Shown: positions 45,404-55,277 of the stretch, one piece after another
How positions within the stretch are numbered: the stretch's first letter is position 1
How the letters are laid out: each line of letters opens with the position of its first letter
Position numbers and translations under genes: made by a program
Notes under the pieces: generated by a model
Told to the model about the DNA's origin: nothing
Seen by the model: the letters and a program-made list of their open reading frames with translations, nothing else
Databases searched by the model: none
Assembly (NCBI GenBank): GCA_022446985.1
Contig: JAKVBD010000008.1
Location: 54,185 to 118,184, forward strand
Direction of reading: 5' to 3'
Length of the DNA: 64,000 bases
Source of the DNA: Lentisphaerales bacterium
GTDB taxonomy: Bacteria > Verrucomicrobiota > Lentisphaeria > Lentisphaerales > Lentisphaeraceae

Positions 45404-45853
45404 ATGTTGGAAGAAGATAAGCGGGAAAAGCAGACTGATCTGACCATTTTTTTTGTTATGGTTCTGTCTTTTCTTATTCTTACTGGACAGTTTTTCATCC
45501 AAAACTCGAATATCCTCAAATTGGATCAACTGAAAATATACGGTCAAACCCTGCAGGCTGAAGTACTGTCAAGCAAAAGCTCATTTGGGAAAAAAACCTT
45601 AAAAGTCGGTTTTGAACTGAATGGCCAGAATTACACAAGAAGAATATTTCTTGGAAAAGCTGAGGGCATAAACTCGAACTCTATACAACTTCACTACTTA
45701 CCCGGTGAACCGGAAAAGGCTATATATCTCAAAGCTATGAAGAAATCTTACATTAAGTATATGATTGGTTGGGGCTTTACCATCTTCGCCATAATTTTCG
45801 CGCTTTGTTTCATAGCTAAACACTTTCTCAAAAAGCAGGAAACTGCTGTTTAA
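45404..45853 (+). CDS. DUF3592-like two-helix membrane protein
   Basis: A 149-residue protein with membrane helices at about 15-33 and 117-138 and a beta-strand domain between them (QAEVLSSKSSFGKKTLKVGFEL, then YTRRIFLG, VHYLPGEPEKA-like LHYLPGEPEKAIYL). This layout fits DUF3592, of unknown function. It follows GAGGAAG. Its stop overlaps the stop of the convergent sigma-factor gene by 3 bases. Confidence 0.75.
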   Translation: MLEEDKREKQTDLTIFFVMVLSFLILTGQFFIQNSNILKLDQLKIYGQTLQAEVLSSKSSFGKKTLKVGFELNGQNYTRRIFLGKAEGINSNSIQLHYLPGEPEKAIYLKAMKKSYIKYMIGWGFTIFAIIFALCFIAKHFLKKQETAV

Positions 45854-46443
45854 CCCAGCTGCTCTTCAAGTCGCAGAATCTCCTTCATTATCTGCTTTTC
45901 AACTCGCTTGCGATAGACATAAACGGAATTTTCCTGAATACTTAAACGCAAGGCAATCTCAGCGACATTCACCGTTTCATTTAAGAGTTCATAACATTGC
46001 CTTACATTTTCTGAAAGGCTTCCGGAAATATTCTCCCAAGCCAATGTAACAATGTACTTTTTCCACTCGTCCTTAGAAATCTTATCTATTTCAGGATCCT
46101 GCCATGAGTCAGAAAGTGTTTTTAAAGCTTCTTGCCGCTCACCGCCCTCTAAATCGAACTGGCGATATTTTTTACGCAAAAAAGTACGAGCCTCATTTCG
46201 AGTGATCACCGCCAGCCAATTGCGAAAACGGCCTTTCGATTTTTCATAATCGAATTCAGGCAGCACTTTCCAGGCTTTCAACATGACTACTTGCTGTATG
46301 TCGTCTCGATCATGAGCATCGAACTTCATCTGTACCAGAACCGCAGCAACAAAACGCTCATAGTACTTCACAAAATCTTCCCAGGCTTCATCGTCATGCC
46401 TGTCTCGCAGCTTTTGTAGAAGAGTGACTCTGGTATTATTCAT
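45850..46443 (-). CDS. ECF-type RNA polymerase sigma factor
   Basis: 197 residues from the ATG at 46443; an in-frame ATG at 46512 would leave 2 bp to the divergent kinase, so the later start is preferred and gives a 71-bp shared promoter region. Region 2 is seen in AWEDFVKYYERFVAAVL...DDIQQVVMLKAWKVLPEFDYEKSKGRFRNWL (in separate blocks), and region 4 in ENVRQCYELLNETVNVAEIALRLSIQENSVYVYRKRV. No anti-sigma gene adjoins it; the divergent Ser/Thr kinase is the natural candidate for control, as seen for several planctomycete ECF groups paired with kinases. Confidence 0.88.
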   Translation of the reverse strand: MNNTRVTLLQKLRDRHDDEAWEDFVKYYERFVAAVLVQMKFDAHDRDDIQQVVMLKAWKVLPEFDYEKSKGRFRNWLAVITRNEARTFLRKKYRQFDLEGGERQEALKTLSDSWQDPEIDKISKDEWKKYIVTLAWENISGSLSENVRQCYELLNETVNVAEIALRLSIQENSVYVYRKRVEKQIMKEILRLEEQLG

Positions 46444-46514
46444 TTGCGATTTCTGATCCACGTGTTTACATTTAGTATAGATACATAAGCAGTGAGACAA
46501 TAATTCAATCAAGT

Positions 46515-48530
46515 ATGAAAATCAATAACAGCCTATTATCTCTATACGATAAAGCTCAAGATCTGCAGGAAAATGACAAGCTCTCACTGCTTGAGCAAAT
46601 ATCAAATATAGAATTAAGGTACCTCGACAAAGCCCCTGTTGGACAGGGAGGAATGAAAAAAATCCTCAGCTTTCAGGACGAAGTTACCGGCCGCAAAGTC
46701 GCGATGGCTCATCTGGCAGATGAAGCCCCCGATGATTCTTTAGTTGAAAACTTTCTTCGCGAAGCAAGAATAACTGCTGCTCTGCAACACCCAAATATCG
46801 TCCCGGTTTACGATATAGGCCTAAGTAAAGATGGTAAGCCATACTTCACCATGAAACTTTTGCACGGCCAAACCTTAGAAGAGTTTCTTAAGAAAAAGCC
46901 CGGAGTCATTGAACTTCTGGAAGTTTTTAAAAAAATCTGCGATGGCATGGCCTATGCCCACTCGAAGGGGATTATTCACCTCGACCTCAAACCCGAAAAT
47001 ATATATGTCGGTAATTTTGGAGATGTGCTCATCTGTGACTGGGGACTGGCAAGGATATTACTCTCTGACGACGATGAAGAAATTCCTGCAGACGACGAAA
47101 AGCTCGATTTTGCTGAAATCAATCACATGACTTTAAATGGTCAGGTAAAAGGTACTCCTGGGTTCATGGCGCCTGAACAAGTCAACAGTAAAACCTTTAA
47201 AGACCAACGAACAGACATATTCAGTCTGGGAGCCCTGCTCTTTTATATGCTCGATGGCAAAGAACCATTTGCTGGAAAAACCTTCGAAGAAGTCCGTCAC
47301 GCGACATTAAACAATAAACCCCAACCAAATCAACAAAGTATTCCCCTTAGTCTGCAAGCCATATTTTTTAAGGCCATGGAGAAGTCACCGGAAAACCGTT
47401 ATACATCGATCAATGAAATCATCGCAGAGATAGAAAACTACCAACAGGGTTTTGCTACTGAAGCAGAAAATGCCGGACTCCTGAGGCTATTGACTCTACT
47501 GGTAAAGCGCCATAAGATTATCTTCTCTGCTGCAGCATTAGTATTTTCGATTCTTACTCTTTGCTTATTTTTGTTTATCTCACAACAGGAAGAAAACCTT
47601 AAAATCGTCGCCGGTAAAGAGAAAGCCGCACGAGAAGCTTTAGAGAAGTTTGAAAAAGAAAAAACCGAAAGACTGCAAGTTCAAAAAGACTCATCACACC
47701 GCTATTTTCTCAATGCAGAACTCATGTTCCGCGACTTAAAATTTCACCGAGCACTACCGGAAGTTGAAAAAGCTCTTCTTTTTAACCCGGATATGAGAAG
47801 CGCCAATGCTCTTAAAGCCAAAATTCTTCTGTCATTTTATCAAATCGAAGAAGCCATTAAATACTTCAAGAAAGCCGATCAACACCAAAAAGGGTTCTTC
47901 AGGCCTTTAACCGATTTTTGCCTGCCACGCCTCAACCCGGAAACAGGCAGATTGGATCACGACGATTATCTCACACTTGTCTCTATGACGCCTGAACCCA
48001 ACACTGTAGTCAAGTACATGATGGAAGATGTTTTTGCGCAACAAATGCCAATCGAAGAAAGAACCAGACTGGTCAAAGAAATTCTTCTTATCCGCAACCC
48101 GGAAATTACTGATCTGAAATTTCACTATGATGAACAAAGCCAAACTTTAAGCTTGCAAGATAATGCCAGTCTAACAAATATTGACCCCGTCAAGTTTCTA
48201 CCTGTTAAACACCTGAATCTAGAGGGAACTGCCGTTACAGACTTAGAGCGCATAGCCAACATGTCTCTAGTTAGTCTCAACCTTTCCCGCACCTATGTCG
48301 CTAATTTAGCTGCTATAAAAAAAATGCCCTTGGAAAACCTGAATATAAGTCATACAGGTATTACTGAAACTGAGGACATGTCTAAACTCCCACTCAAGAT
48401 ATTAAATATCAAAAATACTAGAATTACTGAGCTAAAAAGTTTAAAAAGATTAAAGGGGCTTCAAGAAATCAAAGCTGATTGGCAGAAATTCCCAAATCAA
48501 AAAAAGTTCTTTAAGGATAAAGCTTTATGA
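46515..48530 (+). CDS. Transmembrane Ser/Thr protein kinase with C-terminal leucine-rich repeats and WNK-like lysine placement
   Basis: A 671-residue kinase. The kinase domain covers about 35-315: glycine-rich loop GQGGMKKI (43-50), alpha-C Glu83, catalytic HLDLKPEN (155-162) and metal-binding DWG (175-177), then GTPGFMAPEQ. The usual VAxK lysine is absent: the site reads VAMA (62-65). Instead Lys48 replaces the third glycine of the loop, the same place as the catalytic lysine of WNK kinases. A membrane helix lies near 335-353. Residues about 390-460 have TPR-like helices, and about 570-665 are leucine-rich repeats (HLNLEGTAVTDL, SLNLSRTYVANL, NLNISHTGITET). It is divergent to an ECF sigma gene and overlaps the next gene (ATGATGA). 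Confidence 0.9.
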   Translation: MKINNSLLSLYDKAQDLQENDKLSLLEQISNIELRYLDKAPVGQGGMKKILSFQDEVTGRKVAMAHLADEAPDDSLVENFLREARITAALQHPNIVPVYDIGLSKDGKPYFTMKLLHGQTLEEFLKKKPGVIELLEVFKKICDGMAYAHSKGIIHLDLKPENIYVGNFGDVLICDWGLARILLSDDDEEIPADDEKLDFAEINHMTLNGQVKGTPGFMAPEQVNSKTFKDQRTDIFSLGALLFYMLDGKEPFAGKTFEEVRHATLNNKPQPNQQSIPLSLQAIFFKAMEKSPENRYTSINEIIAEIENYQQGFATEAENAGLLRLLTLLVKRHKIIFSAAALVFSILTLCLFLFISQQEENLKIVAGKEKAAREALEKFEKEKTERLQVQKDSSHRYFLNAELMFRDLKFHRALPEVEKALLFNPDMRSANALKAKILLSFYQIEEAIKYFKKADQHQKGFFRPLTDFCLPRLNPETGRLDHDDYLTLVSMTPEPNTVVKYMMEDVFAQQMPIEERTRLVKEILLIRNPEITDLKFHYDEQSQTLSLQDNASLTNIDPVKFLPVKHLNLEGTAVTDLERIANMSLVSLNLSRTYVANLAAIKKMPLENLNISHTGITETEDMSKLPLKILNIKNTRITELKSLKRLKGLQEIKADWQKFPNQKKFFKDKAL

Positions 48531-48886
48531 TGACTTACTACATATTCTTTTTCGGTGGAATGTTCTTTCTTTTTTTGATTTATTTTTTGCTGCACCTGGG
48601 CTTAAAAGCTGTCATCAGTGAAAATAACAACGTTAAGAAAAAGCCTTTACTTAAAGTGAACGCCATCATCATCGATAAATTTTTCGATGGCGAAGAAATT
48701 ATTGCCGGCGGCTCCCCCACCCTGCTTCTAAATGTCCCTTGCAAACGCAAGAGCCATCAGATCAAACACTATGTTGAGCAATGGATTTACATGAAGTATA
48801 ACGTTGGTGACACCATAGAGGTTTTTGTTAGTCAAAATGACAAAGTGAAGATTTACCCTGTCGACGAATTAAAAAAAGCCAACTAG
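48527..48886 (+). CDS. Small membrane protein coupled to the kinase
   Basis: A 119-residue protein with one N-terminal membrane helix (about 3-28) and a beta-rich domain (LKVNAIIIDKFFDGEE, CKRKSHQIKHYVEQWIYMKYNVGDTIEVFV). The domain pattern is like the strand region of DUF3592 proteins, as in the gene at 45404. The ATG overlaps the kinase stop, so it is co-translated with the kinase and may serve in the same signalling unit. Function not recognised. Confidence 0.7.
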   Translation: MMTYYIFFFGGMFFLFLIYFLLHLGLKAVISENNNVKKKPLLKVNAIIIDKFFDGEEIIAGGSPTLLLNVPCKRKSHQIKHYVEQWIYMKYNVGDTIEVFVSQNDKVKIYPVDELKKAN

Positions 48887-49001
48887 AAGTGTGGCCCGCA
48901 TTCTATATCGTCATACTATAAATAGTGGCCGGACTCAACGTGGCCATCCACCATTAAATATTACTCATTGCTTTACCCAATATATGCCTATCATCGGTTA
49001 T

Positions 49002-49470
49002 CTAATCATGACGAGTACTGATTGGAATAGACCGATCAGTCGAATTTTCTCCCAACCAGAGAGTTTCAACAGGTGAGTCTATTTCTGCCAAAAAAACTTT
49101 CTGAATATGTCTTGAGATTAAGTAAGGGTTTTCCCCGTCAACATTAGTCGGCTTGTCCACCAGTGAACAGGCTGTCTGCGGCAAAAATTCCAAGTCTTTT
49201 TGCCAGTCTTGTCCCATCGCAAAAATTTCTCATAAGCGACAGTAAGGAATCTAGTCTTGCTCTTTTTTGTTATAACCTGCCGAGCTTTGTCCCCAGGTAT
49301 TAGCGTTCTTTTATTCCAAATCTTATGAAGTTGAGCCGTGTTACTCAGACAAATAGCAGATAACGATAACTCTTTTGCTTTACAAAGAGATGGCAGTAAA
49401 AGTGTAAGTAAGATCACCATGATGCTTACACCTATGATAAGTTCGATTAAAGTGAAGCCTCTCCTGGGGA
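49002..49470 (-). pseudogene. Prepilin-like gene, 5' end replaced by a group II intron and frameshifted
   Basis: On the minus strand GFTLIELIIGVSIMVILLTLL followed by LPSLCKAK and AICLSNTAQLHK is a clear prepilin leader and helix. Its proper start codon is gone: the coding sequence immediately upstream is the 3' end of a group II intron. Near 49210 the frame shifts, and the rest continues in a second frame (LPQTACSLVDKPTNVDGENPYLI...ETLWLGENSTDRSIP) to 49002. The gene therefore has two lesions and is dead. Related intact prepilins lie at 36202. Confidence 0.75.
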
Positions 49471-50220
49471 TCAGCTTTACCTCACCGACCAAACCGTGCA
49501 TGAAGTTTTCCCTCACACGGCTTTCCCCCTGACATTCTTCCCGCTTCATTCGGCATCTATCTAAGTAATTTTGGAACATAATGTAGTCCTTTATTATAAA
49601 AGTAATCATTCGGCCATTTTCGGTATCCATTTATGTCTTTGCGCTGTTTTCTTCTTCTCCAGAAGATTCGCAGTTGCAAACATGTATAATTGGATAGTTT
49701 CAGTGCTGCATCATAGCTGTTGCCAACTTTGAAATACTGGGCCCAGCCCGAGAGTTTGCGATTTATGGTTTTAATGACTTCAGTCAAGTGAACACCCAAC
49801 GGAAATTCTTTGACTGCTTCTTTGATTTTCCTCTGCATTCCCACCACTCTTTGCGGATTCGGAAATTTAATCCGTACCGGCTTTAGAGAGCTGTATGAGT
49901 AGGCTTCTTTGCAGGTAAAACCAAGGAAGTTAAAGCCCTCACGGACATGACAAACTTTGGTCTTCTCTTCGTTCAGAATCAGCGATAGAGCTGACAATTG
50001 TTCTTTGAGTTTAACAATCACCCAATTCGCCTGAGCTTCGCTGCGACATAGAAATACTGCATCATCAGCGTATCTTATGAGGCGAACTGATTGGTTATTG
50101 CACCAGAGTTTATCAATCTCGTGTAAGTAGATATTGCTTAATAGAGGCCTTAAGACGCCTCCCTTAAGAGTGCCGCTTTCCGGCCGGCAAATTTTGCCTT
50201 CTTCAAGTATACCTGCTTTC
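49466..50220 (-). mobile_element. 5'-truncated group II intron with reverse transcriptase/maturase remnant
   Basis: The minus strand encodes the second half of a group II intron protein. From 50218 it reads KAGILEEGKI, then GTLKGGVLRPLLSNIYLHEID, the active-site YADD (50061-50072), NEEKTKV and GFNFLGFT. The maturase/X domain follows (RKIKEAVKEF, INRKLSGWAQYF, FWRRRKQRKDINGYRKW) to a stop at 49557. The N-terminal reverse transcriptase half and intron RNA domains I-III are missing; a TAG directly precedes the first preserved codon at 50219. Downstream, domain V is intact. This is what an incomplete retrotransposition leaves. The element is not able to move by itself. Confidence 0.88.
49491..49525 (-). 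ncRNA. Group II intron domain V
   Basis: On the minus strand GAAAGCCGTGTGAGGGAA, then AACTTCATGCACGGTTT, matches the pattern of domain V: an AGCCGTxTG 5' arm, a GAAA-type loop and a GCACGGTT 3' arm. It lies 32 nt after the maturase stop, the normal location. Domain VI should lie in the next 25 nt, and the 3' splice site near 49466-49470. Confidence 0.75.
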
Positions 50221-50328
50221 TATCTTAACCCATCAAATCAATCGCTGTGTGAAAGTTTCAGTTGACACACTTTAAAAATAATGTTGAGTAGATAACTTAA
50301 ACTATGCAAATTTTTGAGGTTTAATCAT

Positions 50329-51297
50329 ATGATCAACTGGGGAATTATTGGTGCTGGTGACGTTGCCGAAGTAAAAAGTGGCCCAGCCTTTAATAAAGCT
50401 CAAGGTTCGCAACTTTTAGCTGTCATGCGCCGTAATGAAGCAAAAGTTAAAGACTTTGCTCATAGGCATAAAGTGCCTCATTGGTATACTTCAATTGCAG
50501 ACATACTTAACAATCAGGATATTAATGCAATCTACATAGCGACTCCACCTTCATCTCATAAAAACATAGCAATTGCAGCTCTGGAGGCGGGCAAAGACGT
50601 TTACCTTGAAAAACCCATGGCCATGAAAGCTGAAGAGTGCCAGGAAATTATTGAGGCATGTCATAAGAATAGTCAAAAACTATCAATCGCTCATTATCGT
50701 CGTGAATTGAGCGCTTTCAAAAAAGTTAAAGAGATTATCGATTCAGGTACTCTGGGTACAATTAATTTGGCTCGAATTTCTATACTGCTGCCAGCAAATT
50801 CAGAAATAATTGCCCAAAGCGATGAAAATTGGCGAATTAATCCTGAGATCTCTGGAGGCGGCCTTTTTCACGACATCGGTCCACATCAAATTGACTTAAT
50901 GATGCACTACTTTGGGATACCTCAATTTTATGCAGGAGTAAGTAGCCAACAATCCAGTCAAGTTGATGATTTGGTATCAGGCACAATCAAATTTCAAAAC
51001 AACATAATTTTTCAAGGACTTTGGAGTTTTTGCTCTCCCAATCATGCTGCTGAAGAAAAATGTACAATTATTGGCGAGAAAGGTTTCGTTGAATTTTCTT
51101 TCTATGGAGCGAAGGTCCTACTTCATTTAGATGGACACGAAAAGGTATTTAACTTCACACAACCTGAAAATGTACAGCAGCCTATGATTCAGAAAGTCTG
51201 TGATTATTTTATGGACAAAGGCGAAAATCCATGTACTGGAGAGGACGGACTGAAAGTTATCGAAATTATGAACTCTTTCATCACAACTACTAAATAA
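50329..51297 (+). CDS. Gfo/Idh/MocA-family oxidoreductase
   Basis: A 322-residue NAD(P)-dependent sugar or polyol dehydrogenase-like protein. A TTG at 50314 opens the frame, but ATG at 50329 with TTGAGG 8 nt upstream is preferred. The Rossmann motif is WGIIGAGDVAE (4-14), the family's EKP motif is LEKPMAMKA (about 93-101), and GGGLFHDIGPHQIDLM (about 179-194) supplies the Asp/His of the active site. Length is near the lower end for the family. It precedes larC by 10 bp and is likely in one operon with it; the functional link is not obvious. Confidence 0.9.
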   Translation: MINWGIIGAGDVAEVKSGPAFNKAQGSQLLAVMRRNEAKVKDFAHRHKVPHWYTSIADILNNQDINAIYIATPPSSHKNIAIAALEAGKDVYLEKPMAMKAEECQEIIEACHKNSQKLSIAHYRRELSAFKKVKEIIDSGTLGTINLARISILLPANSEIIAQSDENWRINPEISGGGLFHDIGPHQIDLMMHYFGIPQFYAGVSSQQSSQVDDLVSGTIKFQNNIIFQGLWSFCSPNHAAEEKCTIIGEKGFVEFSFYGAKVLLHLDGHEKVFNFTQPENVQQPMIQKVCDYFMDKGENPCTGEDGLKVIEIMNSFITTTK

Positions 51298-51307
51298 CCG
51301 GTTTAAT

Positions 51308-53960
<2,653 letters not shown>

Positions 53961-53984
53961 TCTTTTCTGGATTCTGATTTTTTA

Positions 53985-54017
53985 AAACGTCAGTGGCTTT
54001 TGCCACTGGCGTTTTTT
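53985..54017 (+). terminator. Terminator of eno
   Basis: Strong stem AACGTCAGTGGC / GCCACTGGCGTT with a TTTT loop, then six T. Confidence 0.93.
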
Positions 54018-54023
54018 ATGCAC

Positions 54024-54168
54024 TTACACTTCTCTGAATTCGTCACGTACGCATTCCCCGTACACGTTCACGAATTTTCTTTTACACTTCTCTGAATTCA
54101 TCTCTTACACGTTCACGAATTTTCATATATATGTCACGAACACGTTCCCCGTAGACGTTCACGAATTC
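54024..54168. repeat. Short direct repeats on the left side of the four-helix-bundle gene
   Basis: TTACACTTCTCTGAATTC occurs at 54024-54041 and 54082-54099. ACACGTTCACGAATTTTC occurs at 54062-54079 and 54107-54124. A longer unit at 54041-54076 recurs at 54132-54167 with about 5 mismatches in 36. All are built of GTACAC/GTTCACGAATT words. They end exactly at the stop codon of the gene at 54167. Confidence 0.85.
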
Positions 54169-54505
54169 ATAGCAAACTTTGCATTTTAGTCAGCATAGCA
54201 ATTACTCGATTCAAAAAACTTTTGCCATTATTAGCGTCTTGTATATGAATGACTGATGTTCTTTCCAGGATATCTATAATTGCGCCACACTCTCTAGCAG
54301 ACCCTGAAGATATTTTATAAAAGTGCTTGCGATCATTTCCTGTTCGCCCACAACCTTCAGCAATATTTAATACAATCGATTGAGACGCCCTCAATAATTG
54401 GTCTCTAGCATGACGATCTACACCTGAAAGATTTTTGCATAGGCAATAAGCCCAAGTACAAAACTCTAAACTGACTTGATATACATCCAGTTTCTCGTGA
54501 TCCAT
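54167..54505 (-). CDS. Four-helix-bundle (S23/IVS-type) protein
   Basis: A 112-residue all-helical protein of the family first seen in 23S rRNA intervening sequences (S23) and related to Avd of diversity-generating retroelements. Family hallmarks are LDVYQVSLEF near the N-terminus, DQLLRASQSIVLNIAEGCGR (about 36-55), HFYKISSGSARECGAIIDI. It is likely a pentameric basic protein that binds nucleic acid; function is unproven. Start at 54505 follows AAAGGG. It is flanked on both sides by short repeats, which suggests it travels as a small element. No reverse transcriptase or variable repeat pair is nearby. Confidence 0.85.
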   Translation of the reverse strand: MDHEKLDVYQVSLEFCTWAYCLCKNLSGVDRHARDQLLRASQSIVLNIAEGCGRTGNDRKHFYKISSGSARECGAIIDILERTSVIHIQDANNGKSFLNRVIAMLTKMQSLL

Positions 54506-54569
54506 AATTACCCTTTATATATTGCCCATAAAGATTATATATGAAAGTAAATATAAAATGAAGAATCAT

Positions 54570-54622
54570 ATCGGGAACGGGTACGAGAACGTGCATGGGT
54601 ACGAGAACGAGAATTTCGTCTC
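54570..54622. repeat. Short repeats on the right side of the four-helix-bundle gene
   Basis: GGGTACGAGAACG occurs at 54579-54591 and 54597-54609, a period of 18 bp, followed by GAGAATTTCGTCTC. The words GGGAACG and GTACGAGAACG resemble the reverse complement of the left repeats (GGGGAACGTGTTCGTGAC), so the gene sits between imperfect inverted repeat clusters. Confidence 0.7.
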
Positions 54623-54749
54623 TTCCTTAAGAGATTTGAGTTAAAAACTTCAGATTAAAGCTGTTTGACATAATTTTTTTGTAACTTTTGCAATTTTACG
54701 TCGATTAATATCTATTAAAGCAAACAATAAAGTGTGTAAGGAGAAGGAA

Positions 54750-55277
54750 TTGAATAATAAATCTCAGAGGCTGTTGAACGATGTCATACAGTACAAAGAT
54801 AAAATGTGGGCTCTTGTTTATTCAATTTTAAAAGACTATCACCTTTCAGAGGATGTTGTTCAGGAAGTTTCATTCTTCATCGTCAACAATCCAGAGAAGT
54901 ACGATGAGTCCCGTCCTTTCCTGCCGTGGGCTTTGGGAATAGCCCGTTTCAAAGCTTTTGAAGCTGTTAGAAAGTCAGAAAAGCAGGCAGCCTTACTTGA
55001 GGATGATATCCTTGAAAAAATACAGAATGACTTAATAGAATTTGAACGAGATGAGGATACAAGAATATCTGCATTGCAGAATTGCTTAACAGAAGTGAGT
55101 GATGAAAATCGCCGTATACTGATAATGAAGTATGTAGAAAAACTTTCGGCTCAGTCCATCGCTGAGAAAATCGATCGCACTCCTACTGCAACATTTTCAC
55201 TACTGCAAAGACTGAGAACATCGCTGGCGACTTGTATCAATCGAAAAGTAAAGGTTACTGGTCTGGTTAATGACTGA
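54750..55277 (+). CDS. ECF-type sigma factor paired with the FecR/LamG gene
   Basis: About 175 residues. A GTG at 54732 has no ribosome binding site; the TTG at 54750 lies 6 nt after AAGGAG and is chosen. Region 2 (WALVYSILKDYHLSEDVVQEVSFFI, shown in blocks, then FLPWALGIARFKAFEAVRKS) and region 4 (NRRILIMKYVEKLSAQSIAEKI, RTPTATFSLLQRLR) are typical of the Rhodopirellula/Verrucomicrobium family of sigma-70-like factors. Its end overlaps the next gene by 8 bp, so that gene is its likely anti-sigma partner. Confidence 0.88.
   Translation: MNNKSQRLLNDVIQYKDKMWALVYSILKDYHLSEDVVQEVSFFIVNNPEKYDESRPFLPWALGIARFKAFEAVRKSEKQAALLEDDILEKIQNDLIEFERDEDTRISALQNCLTEVSDENRRILIMKYVEKLSAQSIAEKIDRTPTATFSLLQRLRTSLATCINRKVKVTGLVND

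Noticed and set aside
48891..49076. 61-codon plus-strand ORF after the kinase operon
   Set aside because: It lies antisense to the prepilin pseudogene, and no ribosome binding site or family is seen.
49466..50220. Active group II intron or retron
   Set aside because: The reverse transcriptase lacks its first half and a stop directly precedes the first preserved codon; domain V and maturase mark it as an intron remnant, not a retron.
54024..54622. CRISPR array or diversity-generating retroelement
   Set aside because: Repeats are irregular without unique spacers of even length, no cas genes occur, and there is no reverse transcriptase or template/variable repeat pair near the Avd-like gene.
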